Origin: JANXUC01 sp964619065
GTDB taxonomy: Bacteria; Acidobacteriota; Terriglobia; Terriglobales; Acidobacteriaceae
Assembly: GCA_964619065.1 (NCBI GenBank)
Contig: CAZUCC010000001.1
Location: 62,001-126,000 of the forward strand
Direction of reading: 5' to 3'
Length of the DNA stretch: 64,000 bases
Shown one piece after another: positions 18,513 to 28,086 of the stretch. Position numbers and translations under genes: made by a program. Each line of letters opens with the position of its first letter. Positions within the stretch are counted from its first letter, which is position 1. The notes under the pieces are model-generated. The model was not told the origin of the DNA. It did not search any database and saw only the letters and a list, made by a program, of their open reading frames with translations.

Positions 18513-19757
18513 GTGAACGCTGAAATTGTCGCCATCGGATCCGAGATGCTCACGCCGTTCCGCTCGGACACCAACTCGCTATTCTTGACGGGGAAACTGA
18601 ATGACCTGGGCGTTGCGGTCGTCTACAAGACGATTGTCGGTGATGATTTTCCACGTCTTGTTTCAACTGCGAAACTCGCGCTTTCCCGGTCCGACATTGT
18701 CATATTTATGGGAGGCCTCGGCCCGACAGAGGACGACCTCACACGTGAAGCCGTGGGTGCAGCGCTCAATCTGCAACTGCGGCGTGATCCTGAAATCATT
18801 GCAGCTCTGGAGATCCGTTTCGCGGAACGCAAGGCCGTTATGACGCCGAATAATGCGAAACAAGCCGACGTGATCACTGGCGCCACCGTGCTGCCCAATC
18901 CAAAAGGATCGGCACCTGGCCAATGGATCGCTGGCAAATATGAGGGTCAGGATAAAATCGTGATCCTGCTGCCCGGGCCTCCGCACGAATTGAAAGACAT
19001 GTTCGTGCAGCAATGCCTGGACCGGCTGCGCGCCAAGCTTCCTTCCCGGTTCATTGCCACTCGAGTGCTGAAAGTGGCCATGATGGGGGAATCTCTCTGC
19101 GATTCGCGCATTGCGCCCATTTATAAGCAGTACACAGATGTACAGACCACCATTTTGGCAGGTGCGGGGGAGATCGAATTGCACCTGCGCGCAAGCGGAG
19201 CGGATCTCGACGCAGTCCAACAGCGCATCGATAAACTAGCAGGCGAATTGGAAGATGAACTCGACGACAGCGTCTTCTCCACGAATGGCGAGTCCTTAGA
19301 ACAAATTGCTGGCTACTACCTGCAAATGCGCGGCGCGACGGTGGCCGTGGCGGAATCCTGCACAGGCGGTTTGGTCGCGGAGCGGCTGACGTCGGTCGCG
19401 GGCAGCTCGCGATATTTTCTCGGCGGCCTGGTAGTGTATTCCAACGGTCTCAAGACAAGCCTGGCCGACGTGCCTCCCTTGCTGATCGAACAATACGGCG
19501 CGGTAAGCCGGGAGGTCGCCGCGGCTCTCGCGGAAGGAGCACGTGATCGCTGTCATGCCACCATTGGCATCGGCATAACGGGAGTCGCAGGGCCCGCTGG
19601 CGGTTCCCCCGAAAAGCCTGTTGGCCTGGTCTTTCACGCCATCGCCGACGAGGACGGCACAGACGTAGTGGAGCGTCATTACTCAGGCGATCGCTCGCGC
19701 GTGCGCCGTTTCGCTTCGCAGCAAGCCCTGGACATGATTCGCCGGAAACTGATGTAG
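18513..19757 (+). CDS. cinA: CinA family protein, NMN amidohydrolase/damage-inducible protein
   Basis: A full-length CinA of 414 residues. The N-terminal MoCF-like domain (NAEIVAIGSEML, IFMGGLGPTEDDLTREA) in this family hydrolyses ADP-ribose. The C-terminal PncC domain (VAVAESCTGGLVAERLTSV, GITGVAGPAGGS) deamidates nicotinamide mononucleotide. Start GTG 18513 matches the conserved family N-terminus; the frame is open further upstream to 18453. The stop is followed at once by thpR (1 nt gap), indicating co-expression. Confidence 0.93.
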   Translation: MNAEIVAIGSEMLTPFRSDTNSLFLTGKLNDLGVAVVYKTIVGDDFPRLVSTAKLALSRSDIVIFMGGLGPTEDDLTREAVGAALNLQLRRDPEIIAALEIRFAERKAVMTPNNAKQADVITGATVLPNPKGSAPGQWIAGKYEGQDKIVILLPGPPHELKDMFVQQCLDRLRAKLPSRFIATRVLKVAMMGESLCDSRIAPIYKQYTDVQTTILAGAGEIELHLRASGADLDAVQQRIDKLAGELEDELDDSVFSTNGESLEQIAGYYLQMRGATVAVAESCTGGLVAERLTSVAGSSRYFLGGLVVYSNGLKTSLADVPPLLIEQYGAVSREVAAALAEGARDRCHATIGIGITGVAGPAGGSPEKPVGLVFHAIADEDGTDVVERHYSGDRSRVRRFASQQALDMIRRKLM

Positions 19758-19758
19758 C

Positions 19759-20346
19759 ATGCGTCTTTTTGTCGCACTCGATCTCGAAGAAACCATTCGC
19801 CAGCGGATCGCTGTTTTCCTGCAAGGCATTCACAACTTTGCCCCTGAAGTACGCTGGGTCCATCCAGAGTCACTGCATGTCACCCTAAAATTTATTGGCG
19901 AGAAATCTGAGGAAGAAGCTTCGCGTATCCGGCAAGCTCTCGGAACGATACAGGCCAAACCCATTCCTTTGGCGTTTCGCGGGTACGGCTTTTTTCCCAC
20001 GGCGCGAGCGGCACGCGTCTTTTGGCTAGGGATTGAGTCGAACAGTGGCCTGCCGAATCTGGCGGTTCAGGTGGATACCGCCCTCGCTGCGCTGAAGATT
20101 CCCCGCGAAGAACATGCTTTCACGCCGCACCTGACGCTGGCTCGCAGCGGCTCTGGCGCACCGTACAAGAAGCACGAGGACAAGCAAAACTCCCGATTTC
20201 AGCGCTTGCAGGAAAAGCTCTCCGCAATGCCGCCCGTCGACTTCGGTACAATGACGGCGCACGAGTTTTTTCTCTATCAGAGCAAACTTTCGCCGGGAGG
20301 CTCGCGTTACGCGAAGCTCGCGAGCTTTGCTTTACAAGATTGCTAA
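19759..20346 (+). CDS. thpR: RNA 2',3'-cyclic phosphodiesterase ThpR
   Basis: A 2H-phosphoesterase of 195 residues with the two histidine motifs HVTLKF (near residue 40) and HLTLAR (near 125). It begins MRLFVALDLEE, the standard start. ThpR opens 2',3'-cyclic phosphates on RNA ends and was earlier called a 2'-5' RNA ligase. The start lies 1 nt after the cinA stop. Confidence 0.93.
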   Translation: MRLFVALDLEETIRQRIAVFLQGIHNFAPEVRWVHPESLHVTLKFIGEKSEEEASRIRQALGTIQAKPIPLAFRGYGFFPTARAARVFWLGIESNSGLPNLAVQVDTALAALKIPREEHAFTPHLTLARSGSGAPYKKHEDKQNSRFQRLQEKLSAMPPVDFGTMTAHEFFLYQSKLSPGGSRYAKLASFALQDC

Positions 20347-20353
20347 AATTCGA

Positions 20354-20442
20354 TTGTCATTCCGAGCGTAGCGAGGAATCTGTACTTGCCTGGAAATGCG
20401 ACAGCAGATTCCTCTCGCCAAGAGCGAGCGCTCGAATGACGA
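20354..20442. repeat. Dispersed palindromic repeat, copy B
   Basis: It begins TTGTCATTCCGAGCGTAGCG and ends GCTCGAATGAC, with inner arms GAGGAATCTG and CAGATTCCTC. One G is missing from the right terminus compared with copy C. The flank AAATTCGA just before it is also found before copy C, so the element may be a few bases longer. It lies between thpR and plsY. Confidence 0.85.
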
Positions 20443-20472
20443 TTCTTGCAGGAACTTACCGTAGAAATCTTC

Positions 20473-21072
20473 ATGCCTTTTTTTCTGACCGCCATCACGA
20501 GCTACCTGCTGGGTTCAATTCCGTTTGGCTATGTGCTCGTTCGAATTCTGTATCGCCGGGATGTTCGGGAAACAGGCAGTGGAAACATTGGCGCGACCAA
20601 TGTCGCTCGAACCTCTCCGGTGCTAGGCGTAGTCACGCTCTTGCTGGACGCGCTTAAGGGTGTTGCCGCTGCAGCTCTGGCGCGGCACATGCACCCGGAA
20701 GCGGCAGCACTATTCATGGCGATAGCAGCGCTCTTCGCGATTGTGGGGCATATGTTCCCAGTGTGGCTGGGTTGGCGCGGCGGAAAGGGCGTAGCCACCG
20801 CGCTGGGATCGTTTCTCTGCGTGGCCCCGAAGTCTGTACTGGTAATGGTAGCCATCTTCTTGGTTGTGGTAGCCGCCTCCCGGTATATTTCCCTGGGGTC
20901 GATTGTCGCTGCCGTGTGCTTTCCTTTTCTCGTACTTCGAATGGAACACACCGGACTAAACTCAATCCTGTTGATCGCCGTGGCCTGCGTGCTCATCATC
21001 ATTCGCCATCACGAGAATATTGGCCGCTTGCTCCATGGCAGTGAGAGCCGCTTTTCGTTGAGGAAGGGATGA
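20473..21072 (+). CDS. plsY: Acyl-phosphate:glycerol-3-phosphate acyltransferase PlsY
   Basis: PlsY moves an acyl group from acyl-phosphate to glycerol-3-phosphate, the first step of phospholipid synthesis. The 199-residue, five-to-six-helix protein has SYLLGSIPFGY, the GSGNIGATN loop and the GWRGGKGVAT motif, which bind acyl-phosphate and glycerol-3-phosphate. The ATG at 20473 fits the conserved start; an in-frame TTG at 20446 lies at the edge of repeat copy B. gpsA, which makes its substrate, follows 30 nt later. Confidence 0.95.
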   Translation: MPFFLTAITSYLLGSIPFGYVLVRILYRRDVRETGSGNIGATNVARTSPVLGVVTLLLDALKGVAAAALARHMHPEAAALFMAIAALFAIVGHMFPVWLGWRGGKGVATALGSFLCVAPKSVLVMVAIFLVVVAASRYISLGSIVAAVCFPFLVLRMEHTGLNSILLIAVACVLIIIRHHENIGRLLHGSESRFSLRKG

Positions 21073-21102
21073 CAAGGCGCAGATGACGAGGACTGAGAAA
21101 AG

Positions 21103-22137
21103 ATGAGCCGGATCGCTATCCTTGGAGCTGGTGCCTGGGGCACAGCGCTCTCCATCGCTCTCACGCGCAAAAACCAGCACGCGGTGCGCCTCTGGGCCTT
21201 CGAGCGCGAGGTCCGTGAATCGATTGCGGGGCGGCAGGAAAATTCGCTGTACTTGCCTGGCCTGAAAATCCCCGAAGGTGTTGCCGTCACCAACGACTAC
21301 TCGGAAGCCCTCGAAAACGCTCAAATCGTGGTGAGCGTCATGCCCTCGAACCATTGCCGAAGTGTATTCGAGGAAATCCTCCCCTACTTGACGCCGCAAA
21401 TGCTGCTGGTCAGCGCTACCAAGGGCATCGAAAACAACAGCTACATGAGGATGACAGAGGTCATATGCAGTGTCCTCCAGAAATCCTACAAATTTGAACC
21501 TCGCGTCGGAGCACTCAGTGGCCCTTCCTTTGCACTCGAAGTGGGCCGGGGCGATCCTACAGCCATTACCATTGCTTCCTCTGACAAGGAACTCACACAA
21601 GTCATTCAGCGAGAATTTAGCGGTCCTTCGTTTCGCGTGTACACAAACGACGACGTAATCGGAGTCGAGCTGGGAGGCGCGCTCAAGAACGTCATCGCCA
21701 TTGCAGCCGGAGTTTGCGCGGGTCTGGAGCTAGGTCATAACTCCGTCGCCGCATTGATCACGCGCGGACTTGCGGAAATCACGCGCCTGGCCGTCGCTTG
21801 TGGCGGACGTCCCGAAACGCTGGCTGGGCTGGCGGGACTGGGTGACTTGGTACTCACCTGCACTGGCTCGCTATCCCGCAATCGCAGTGTGGGCGTGGAA
21901 CTCGGTCGCGGACGTAAGCTGCCTGAGATCATCGCGGGCATGCACGGCACCGTTGCGGAAGGCGTGTTCACCACCCAGGCCGCCGTGGGACTTGCGCAAC
22001 GCCACGGCGTGGAAATCCCCATCACACAACAGATGTTTGAGATTCTGCAAAACGGAAAATCTCCCCGGGATGCCATCCAGGAACTGATGACGCGCCGTGC
22101 CAAGAGCGAGACGGAACTGACCCCCAACGGGCAGTAG
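21103..22137 (+). CDS. gpsA: Glycerol-3-phosphate dehydrogenase [NAD(P)+]
   Basis: GpsA makes sn-glycerol-3-phosphate from dihydroxyacetone phosphate and so supplies PlsY encoded just upstream. The 344-residue protein begins with the Rossmann motif AILGAGAWGTALS. It has the catalytic-lysine region GGALKNVIAIAAG and the GLAGLGDLVLTCTG segment. Length and order are standard. Confidence 0.97.
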   Translation: MSRIAILGAGAWGTALSIALTRKNQHAVRLWAFEREVRESIAGRQENSLYLPGLKIPEGVAVTNDYSEALENAQIVVSVMPSNHCRSVFEEILPYLTPQMLLVSATKGIENNSYMRMTEVICSVLQKSYKFEPRVGALSGPSFALEVGRGDPTAITIASSDKELTQVIQREFSGPSFRVYTNDDVIGVELGGALKNVIAIAAGVCAGLELGHNSVAALITRGLAEITRLAVACGGRPETLAGLAGLGDLVLTCTGSLSRNRSVGVELGRGRKLPEIIAGMHGTVAEGVFTTQAAVGLAQRHGVEIPITQQMFEILQNGKSPRDAIQELMTRRAKSETELTPNGQ

Positions 22138-22280
22138 ATCCGCCATTGCAGTCGCCTAGTGTCCATTGCCTCCAAAGCAACTGTGAATCACCTGGCTACA
22201 TCCAACATCCAAATTAAATGAGTACGAGAGACTTCCGTGATTTCGACAAGAAATACGAGCGAGGATAGAGTAAGTCCTTC

Positions 22281-23369
22281 ATGGCTCTCCAATTCAAGTC
22301 TGGGCTCCTAATTTTTGCATTATTCACCCTGCGTTGCGCGTCGCCCTGCTTAGGACAGACTCCTCAGCAAACGTCCCCCATGCCTGTCCTGGAACTCCAT
22401 AGTCTGGGTGATGTTGGTGGCGAACAGGCACCCAATCAGCAATTCTCAGGAAGTATCAGGGGAACGGTTGTTGATCGGAGTGGAGCAGTCGTTGGCGGGG
22501 CCGCGGTAAGACTTACGCGTGAAGATCAATCCCCAAAACAAGAGGTGCTGTCGGGCGAAGATGGGCAATTTTCTTTCGTCAATGTTGCTCCAGGCCCTTT
22601 CCATCTTACGACTACCGCGGCGGGATTCGCGACGCAAACATCCTCTGGAATCCTGCATTCGGGGGAAATCTACATTACCCCGCAAATCGCGTTGGATGTT
22701 GCTAGCGCTGTCACTGAGGTTCAGGTCGGACTTTCACGGACCGAGGTCGCAGAAGAGGAGATCAAGGATCAAGAGAAGCAGCGTGTACTCGGCATCTTTC
22801 CTAATTTCTATGTCAGCTACGTCCACAATCCAGTCCCTCTCACCCCGAAGCAAAAGTTCGAGATTGCCTGGAAGACGACAGTCGACCCAGTCACCCTGGT
22901 ATTGATTGGGGGCGTTGCGGGAATTCAACAGGCGCAAAATAGCTTCCGCGGATATGGACAAGGCGCGCAGGGTTATGGAAAGCGCTATGGCGCCTCTTAC
23001 GCTGACTTGGTTGCAGGAACTTTCATCGGAAGCGCCATACTGCCATCGCTTCTGAAACAAGATCCCCGTTATTTCTACAAGGGAAGCGGTAGCAAGCGAT
23101 CACGGATTCTGTATGCACTTGCCAGTTCCGTGATCTGCAAGGGCGACAATGGACACTGGCAGGCAAATTATTCGAATATTCTTGGAAGCCTTGCCGCAGG
23201 CGGTATCTCAAATCTCTACTATCCAGCGCAAGATCGCAATGGTGTGGGATTAACCTTCGAGAACGCACTGGTCGGGCTTGGCGCAGGTTCCGCCGGCAGT
23301 CTTATCCAAGAATTTCTCGCTCGCAAGCTTACACGGAATGTCCCCAACCGCGTTCTGGACAGGCCCTAA
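22281..23369 (+). CDS. Exported protein with carboxypeptidase-regulatory-like domain
   Basis: A 362-residue protein with a signal peptide (about residues 1-25). A carboxypeptidase-regulatory-like beta-sandwich follows (GSIRGTVVDRSGAVVGGAAV to about residue 135), then an unrecognised C-terminal half rich in Gly and aromatic residues with two weakly hydrophobic stretches (LVLIGGVAGI and ALVGLGAGSAGSLI). The N-terminal domain is the type that opens Oar-like TonB receptors, but no plug or barrel follows. Function unknown. Its stop overlaps that of the next, convergent gene by 3 nt within a 4-nt window. Confidence 0.75.
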   Translation: MALQFKSGLLIFALFTLRCASPCLGQTPQQTSPMPVLELHSLGDVGGEQAPNQQFSGSIRGTVVDRSGAVVGGAAVRLTREDQSPKQEVLSGEDGQFSFVNVAPGPFHLTTTAAGFATQTSSGILHSGEIYITPQIALDVASAVTEVQVGLSRTEVAEEEIKDQEKQRVLGIFPNFYVSYVHNPVPLTPKQKFEIAWKTTVDPVTLVLIGGVAGIQQAQNSFRGYGQGAQGYGKRYGASYADLVAGTFIGSAILPSLLKQDPRYFYKGSGSKRSRILYALASSVICKGDNGHWQANYSNILGSLAAGGISNLYYPAQDRNGVGLTFENALVGLGAGSAGSLIQEFLARKLTRNVPNRVLDRP

Positions 23370-23701
23370 GCCACGTCTGTGCCCGCCACACTCGCGAAGC
23401 GGCCAATTTCTTTTTCACTCTCGGTGAGCCTTTCACATTCCCGGTCAATCACGAGATACTCCGCGACGTGGCGTTGCCGGAACGAGTCGTAGGCTGTTGA
23501 TGAAGCCCAGTGGTCGAAGGTCAAGTAGCGCCGGGGCTCACTCATATCTCGGACCAAGCGGGTCCCGCGATACGCGGGATCGGAGGCGAATAGCGCAACC
23601 CAGGCTCCTCGCGGTCCGTAAACGGCTTCAAATTGCCGTTCGGCTCCAGCAGTCACCCAAAACTCCCAAACCACAACGAAATCGCTATTCTGAAAATCCA
23701 C
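23366..23701 (-). CDS. Antibiotic-biosynthesis-monooxygenase-like (ABM/dimeric alpha-beta barrel) protein
   Basis: A 111-residue protein with the pattern of a ferredoxin-like dimeric alpha-beta barrel: VVVWEFWVTAGAERQFEAVYG, then a paired strand RYLTFDHWASSTAYDSFRQ. Such proteins act as small monooxygenases or simply as binding folds, and the catalytic role cannot be told from sequence. It stands alone and its stop codon overlaps the convergent neighbour's stop. Confidence 0.65.
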   Translation of the reverse strand: MDFQNSDFVVVWEFWVTAGAERQFEAVYGPRGAWVALFASDPAYRGTRLVRDMSEPRRYLTFDHWASSTAYDSFRQRHVAEYLVIDRECERLTESEKEIGRFASVAGTDVA

Positions 23702-23776
23702 TTGGCTTTACTCCCTGCCACGAAAGTCCCAAACTTTCGTAATCAATTCCTCGCGCCGCCGTACGCGTAATCGCGG

Positions 23777-25663
23777 GTGTCCAAGGTTAAAATCTATCCA
23801 AGAGATCACTGTCCGCCGCTATCCCTCCCTCAGGCGGGCACAGGGACCCTTTTGAGCGCAACATTACCCACTCCCGCGCGGCTGCCGATCCTTTACGTCA
23901 TCCTCGGCGTGCTGCTGGCCATCAGTGTGGTGCCCATGTATTTTTACTCGACCCGCCTGGAAGCTATCAACCGCGACCGCCTGAAAACCAACGAAATGCT
24001 GCTGCAAAACACGGTTACGCGGTCGCTGGCGGAAGATATTGCGCAACGCCGCAGTTCGCTGCATATGATGCTCTCGAATCTCTCCTATGCGGTGCAGGTC
24101 ACCAGTGGTGGCGACATCACGGCGCAGAGCGTCGAGCGGCCTGAACTCCGTGCCCTGCTGGAAAATTTTGTTTCCTCCTCGGATGACCTAGCCTATGCGA
24201 CGCTGCTCAACACCGACGCCAAGGGCATTTCTGCAGGACGCATTCTGCCGGACGCTTTTCTGCAGCGCGAGTTGGAGCGAGCTTTCGCTGCCGCGCGCGA
24301 AAGCCGCGTCTACACCGGACAAGCCCTCACACTGGGCAGCGGCCACGAAGCTCGTACTGTAATTTTGGTTTCCACTCCTGTCCTCTCCGATGGACGTTTT
24401 CTCGGGATGATTGCCTGCGTAGAAGATCTTGAATTCCTGGTGCGCCGTCTGCGTGACTCCAGCAACGGCAGCATGATGACCTATGTCGTGGATGGCCAGG
24501 GACGTCTCGTGGCCGCCTCCAGCCCTGAGTTTGCCACGGGGCAGGACATGACGGGCATGGAAATTGTGCGCAATTTCGTTTTCGGAGGTGGCAAGTTACA
24601 GCTCGTGGAAACCAAGGAATTTACAGTAAAGACGGGCAAGACCGCTGTCGAAATGCTCGGTACATATAGTCCCGTGAAGTCGCTGGATTGGGCCGTCGTC
24701 GGACAGAAGCCGCAGCGCGAAGCCTACCGCGGCGTCTATGAAATGCAACGTGCCGCCCGCCTGTTGGCCGTATTCGCAGTGCTCTTGAGCATTGCTGTGA
24801 GCTTCTACGCGGCGCGCAGAATTTCCACTCCGCTGCGAACGCTGGCGGAAACTAGCCGGGCCATCGCGCGCGGTGACTTCTCACAACGCATTTACCTGAA
24901 CAGCCACACCGAAATCGGCGAACTCGCCCAGACCTTCAATACCATGTCCGACGAGCTCGAACACTTTGTGCAGGATCTCCGGCACGCTGCCGAGGAAAAC
25001 CGCGACCTGTTCTTGAACTCCATTCAGATGCTGGCCGGTGCGGTCGACGAAAAAGACCCCTACACGCGCGGTCACTCCGATCGTGTCACGAGATATTCGG
25101 TGCTCATTGCTCGCGAACTCGGCTTGCCGGAAACTATGGTCGAAACGGTTCGCATCTCCGCCCAATTGCATGACGTGGGCAAGATTGGCATTGAAGACCG
25201 CATTCTGAAGAAACCGGGCGCGCTCACGCCGGAAGAATTCGAGATCATGAAGACACACACGACTAAGGGGGCCAACATCCTGCGCGGTGTGCCCCAACTC
25301 GCGGAAATGCTTCCCGGCATTGAGCTGCACCATGAATCGCTCGACGGGCGCGGCTATCCGCACGGACTGAAAGACGAAGAGATTCCCCTTCTTCCGCGAA
25401 TTATCGCCGTGGCGGATACGTTCGATGCGGTTACCACCAATCGCCCTTACCAACAGGCTCACGAACCGGCGGACGCATTGCTGATCTTGCGCAAGCTGAC
25501 GGGCAAACGCCTGGACGAAAAGGCTGTGGCTGCATTTACCGCCGTCTTCGAACGCGGAGAAATTCGCGTGCCCCGCAAAGTCCTTGTGCCGCTGCAAGTG
25601 AGCGAGGTTCAACAACCTGTGCCCCACGAGATCACTGCCGCTCTCGAAACCAGCCGTATTTAG
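23777..25663 (+). CDS. Membrane HD-GYP signalling protein (dCache-HAMP-HD-GYP)
   Basis: A predicted cyclic-di-GMP phosphodiesterase receptor of 628 residues. A first helix near residue 40, a periplasmic Cache-type sensor (about 60-310) and a second helix near 325 precede a HAMP domain (RRISTPLRTLAETSRAIARG). The C-terminal HD-GYP domain has TRGHSDRV, LHDVGKIGI, HHESLDGRGYP and AVADTFDAVT, with the metal-binding HD and GYP residues intact. The start is uncertain: GTG 23777 is listed, and the residues before the first helix are not conserved in type. The ligand is unknown. Confidence 0.9.
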   Translation: MSKVKIYPRDHCPPLSLPQAGTGTLLSATLPTPARLPILYVILGVLLAISVVPMYFYSTRLEAINRDRLKTNEMLLQNTVTRSLAEDIAQRRSSLHMMLSNLSYAVQVTSGGDITAQSVERPELRALLENFVSSSDDLAYATLLNTDAKGISAGRILPDAFLQRELERAFAAARESRVYTGQALTLGSGHEARTVILVSTPVLSDGRFLGMIACVEDLEFLVRRLRDSSNGSMMTYVVDGQGRLVAASSPEFATGQDMTGMEIVRNFVFGGGKLQLVETKEFTVKTGKTAVEMLGTYSPVKSLDWAVVGQKPQREAYRGVYEMQRAARLLAVFAVLLSIAVSFYAARRISTPLRTLAETSRAIARGDFSQRIYLNSHTEIGELAQTFNTMSDELEHFVQDLRHAAEENRDLFLNSIQMLAGAVDEKDPYTRGHSDRVTRYSVLIARELGLPETMVETVRISAQLHDVGKIGIEDRILKKPGALTPEEFEIMKTHTTKGANILRGVPQLAEMLPGIELHHESLDGRGYPHGLKDEEIPLLPRIIAVADTFDAVTTNRPYQQAHEPADALLILRKLTGKRLDEKAVAAFTAVFERGEIRVPRKVLVPLQVSEVQQPVPHEITAALETSRI

Positions 25664-25736
25664 TGGCGGCTGCTGTGTCTCCGCGCGCCTGCCATTCACA
25701 GTCCGCCCGCTATAATCATGATGGGACTCATATTGC

Positions 25737-26705
25737 ATGTTTCAAACCCTTTTTGGCAGCAGTGACAAGCCTGACGAACAAGAAAAGAAACCGGGATTTT
25801 TCGACCGGATGAAGCAAGCCGTCACGCGCACGCGCGAGAATCTCGCCGAGCGCATCGAGGCGGCGGTTGCATTCTCCAAGGAAATCGACCGCGATACACT
25901 GGACAGCCTGGAGGTCACGCTACTCGGCGCTGACCTCGGCTCGACGACCACAAAGGAAGTGCTCAAGACCCTGCGCGAAAAAGCCGATCGTAAGCAAATC
26001 CAGGATGCCGGGCAACTCAAGCGTCTTCTTCAAGAGGAGCTGTATGCCATCCTGACGCGCAACGGGAATCCTCCTGCCACCCGCGTAAATGGGGTGCCGG
26101 AAGTGATTCTCATCGTCGGTGTGAACGGCACGGGGAAAACCACGACCATCGGCAAGCTGGCACACCTGTTGCACTCCGACGGCAAATCGGTTCTGCTGTG
26201 CGCCGCCGACACCTTCCGCGCCGCTGCTATCGAGCAACTGGAGGTTTGGGGCGAGCGTAGTAAGACAGAAGTCGTGAAAACGAAACAAGGCGGTGACCCG
26301 GCTGCTGTCTTGTACGACGCATTGCAAGTCGCTCAATCGCGCAAAATGGACTATGTGATCGTCGATACGGCAGGTCGCCTGCACACCAAGAGTCATTTGA
26401 TGGCCGAGCTCGACAAGATGCGCCGCACCGCCCAACGCATTATCCCCAGCGCCCCGCACGAAGTGCTGCTGGTGATGGACGCAACCACCGGGCAGAATGG
26501 ATTGCCGCAGGCACGCCAGTTCACGGAATCGTCCGGAGTTACCGGAATCGTACTCACTAAGCTCGACGGAACCGCGAAAGGCGGCGTGGTGGTGGCCATC
26601 GCGCGGGAGATGGGGCTTCCGGTGCGCTATGTGGGAGTCGGAGAGAAAGTCGGGGATCTTTTGCCCTTTGATGCCCGCGTGTTTGTGGATTCGTTGTTCG
26701 AATAG
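25737..26705 (+). CDS. ftsY: Signal recognition particle receptor FtsY
   Basis: FtsY is the SRP receptor GTPase for membrane-protein targeting. The 322-residue protein has a short N domain and the full G domain: GVNGTGKTTTIGKLA (P-loop), the DTFRAAAIEQL insertion, DTAGRLHT (G3) and TKLDGTAKGG (G4). There is no long acidic A domain, as is common outside enterobacteria. Its RNA partner, ffs, is at 11815-11920. Confidence 0.96.
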   Translation: MFQTLFGSSDKPDEQEKKPGFFDRMKQAVTRTRENLAERIEAAVAFSKEIDRDTLDSLEVTLLGADLGSTTTKEVLKTLREKADRKQIQDAGQLKRLLQEELYAILTRNGNPPATRVNGVPEVILIVGVNGTGKTTTIGKLAHLLHSDGKSVLLCAADTFRAAAIEQLEVWGERSKTEVVKTKQGGDPAAVLYDALQVAQSRKMDYVIVDTAGRLHTKSHLMAELDKMRRTAQRIIPSAPHEVLLVMDATTGQNGLPQARQFTESSGVTGIVLTKLDGTAKGGVVVAIAREMGLPVRYVGVGEKVGDLLPFDARVFVDSLFE

Positions 26706-26740
26706 GGCGCCTCTTGAGCCCCGGGAACCCCTAAATTCGA

Positions 26741-26829
26741 TTGTCATTCCAGGCACAGCGAGGAACCTGCAATTGTTCGGCAGTGCGAATTGCAGATTCC
26801 TCGCGCCTGAAGCGCGCTCGGAATGACAA
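26741..26829. repeat. Dispersed palindromic repeat, copy C
   Basis: An 89-bp element from TTGTCATTCC to GGAATGACAA with inner arms GAGGAACCTGCAATT and AATTGCAGATTCCTC, a nearly perfect hairpin. It is preceded by AAATTCGA, shared with copy B, and followed by TTCTTG, also similar to copy B. It lies between ftsY and ribD. Confidence 0.88.
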
Positions 26830-26885
26830 TTCTTGGACTGAATGGCGTCACACAACGTGCAATTCTCAATAGACTCAAGGACCTA

Positions 26886-28028
26886 ATGCGAGCCCAGAGC
26901 AATAATGAGCATTTCCTCCGCCGCGCCCTGGAGCTTGCGCGGGCGGGCGTGGCTCTGACTTCACCCAATCCGTGCGTCGGCGCTGTCATTGTTGACAAGG
27001 GTGGCACCGTTGCGGGCGAGGGCTTTCACACCTACGAAGGCAAAAAGCACGCTGAGATTCTGGCGCTCGAGCAAGCGCGAGAGGGCGCGAGGGGCGCGAC
27101 TCTCTATCTCAACCTTGAACCGTGTTCTCATCAAGGCCGTACCGGCCCCTGCGCCGACGCCGTGATCGCGGCTGGCATTCAGCGCGTAGTTTGCTGTATG
27201 GAAGACCCCAACCCGTTGGTCGCGGGTAAGGGCTTTGCCAAACTCCGCGCCGTGGGCATCGAAGTCGAAATTGGCGGATTCACAGAGGAAGCTCGCAAAC
27301 TCAACGAAGCCTTTGCGAAGTACATTCGTCACAAGAGACCTCTCGTGACTCTCAAGTGCGCCATGACGCTGGACGGAAAAATCGGCAGGGCGCCTGAGCC
27401 TGAGGCCTCTCACAAGGGCGCTACCCGCACAGACTGGATTACCGGTGAAGCCGCCCGCGCATATGTGCAACAACTTCGACATCAATCCGACGCGATTCTG
27501 ACCGGTGTCGGAACGGTACTCGCCGACGATCCCCTGCTCACGGATCGCACGGGCATTCCCCGCCGGCGGCCGTTACTCCGCATCCTGCTGGATTCGCATT
27601 TGCGCCTGCCGCTTGATTCACGTCTAGCGCAAAGCGTCAGCGATGATGTCCTGGTGTTCTGCGCAACTACCAGCGCAACCCCCGAAGCGTCACGAAAGCG
27701 AGCGCTGGAGAAGCTTGGTGTTCGCGTTGAACACATCCCGAGTTCCGCCGAAAATATTCTCGATCTCTCGTCAGTTCTCCAGCGAATGGCAGAGCTTGAA
27801 ATCACGAGCGTGCTCCTCGAAGGCGGATCACGAGTGAATGCCGCGGCCCTTTCCAACGGCATCGTAGATAAGGTTTTTCTCTATGTCGCGCCCAAACTTT
27901 TCGGCGGCACAGCGATTCCCTTCGCGGCGGGATTGCAAACTCCCCTTGAGCTCCAGAGCGCCCAATTCCATCACTTCGGGAATGATTTTGCGGTGGAAGG
28001 CTATCTCAGAGATCCTTATTCAGGCTGA
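26886..28028 (+). CDS. ribD: Bifunctional riboflavin biosynthesis protein RibD
   Basis: RibD deaminates and then reduces the pyrimidine intermediate of riboflavin synthesis. The 380-residue protein has the zinc deaminase site (KKHAEILAL and EPCSHQGRTGPCADAV) followed by the reductase domain (LKCAMTLDGKIG, LEGGSRVNAAAL, YVAPKLFGG). ATG 26886 has AAGGA just upstream; the frame is open to 26823, but that part lies in repeat copy C. ribE follows 58 nt later. No FMN riboswitch was found upstream. Confidence 0.96.
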   Translation: MRAQSNNEHFLRRALELARAGVALTSPNPCVGAVIVDKGGTVAGEGFHTYEGKKHAEILALEQAREGARGATLYLNLEPCSHQGRTGPCADAVIAAGIQRVVCCMEDPNPLVAGKGFAKLRAVGIEVEIGGFTEEARKLNEAFAKYIRHKRPLVTLKCAMTLDGKIGRAPEPEASHKGATRTDWITGEAARAYVQQLRHQSDAILTGVGTVLADDPLLTDRTGIPRRRPLLRILLDSHLRLPLDSRLAQSVSDDVLVFCATTSATPEASRKRALEKLGVRVEHIPSSAENILDLSSVLQRMAELEITSVLLEGGSRVNAAALSNGIVDKVFLYVAPKLFGGTAIPFAAGLQTPLELQSAQFHHFGNDFAVEGYLRDPYSG

Positions 28029-28086
28029 AGGAACTCGGATTGAAGTCTCCTCGCTGACTTATGATGGGGAAATCAACGGAGGCTGA

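Noticed and set aside
26706..26885. FMN riboswitch before ribD
   Set aside because: None of the conserved RFN-element blocks is present; the space is filled by palindromic repeat copy C.
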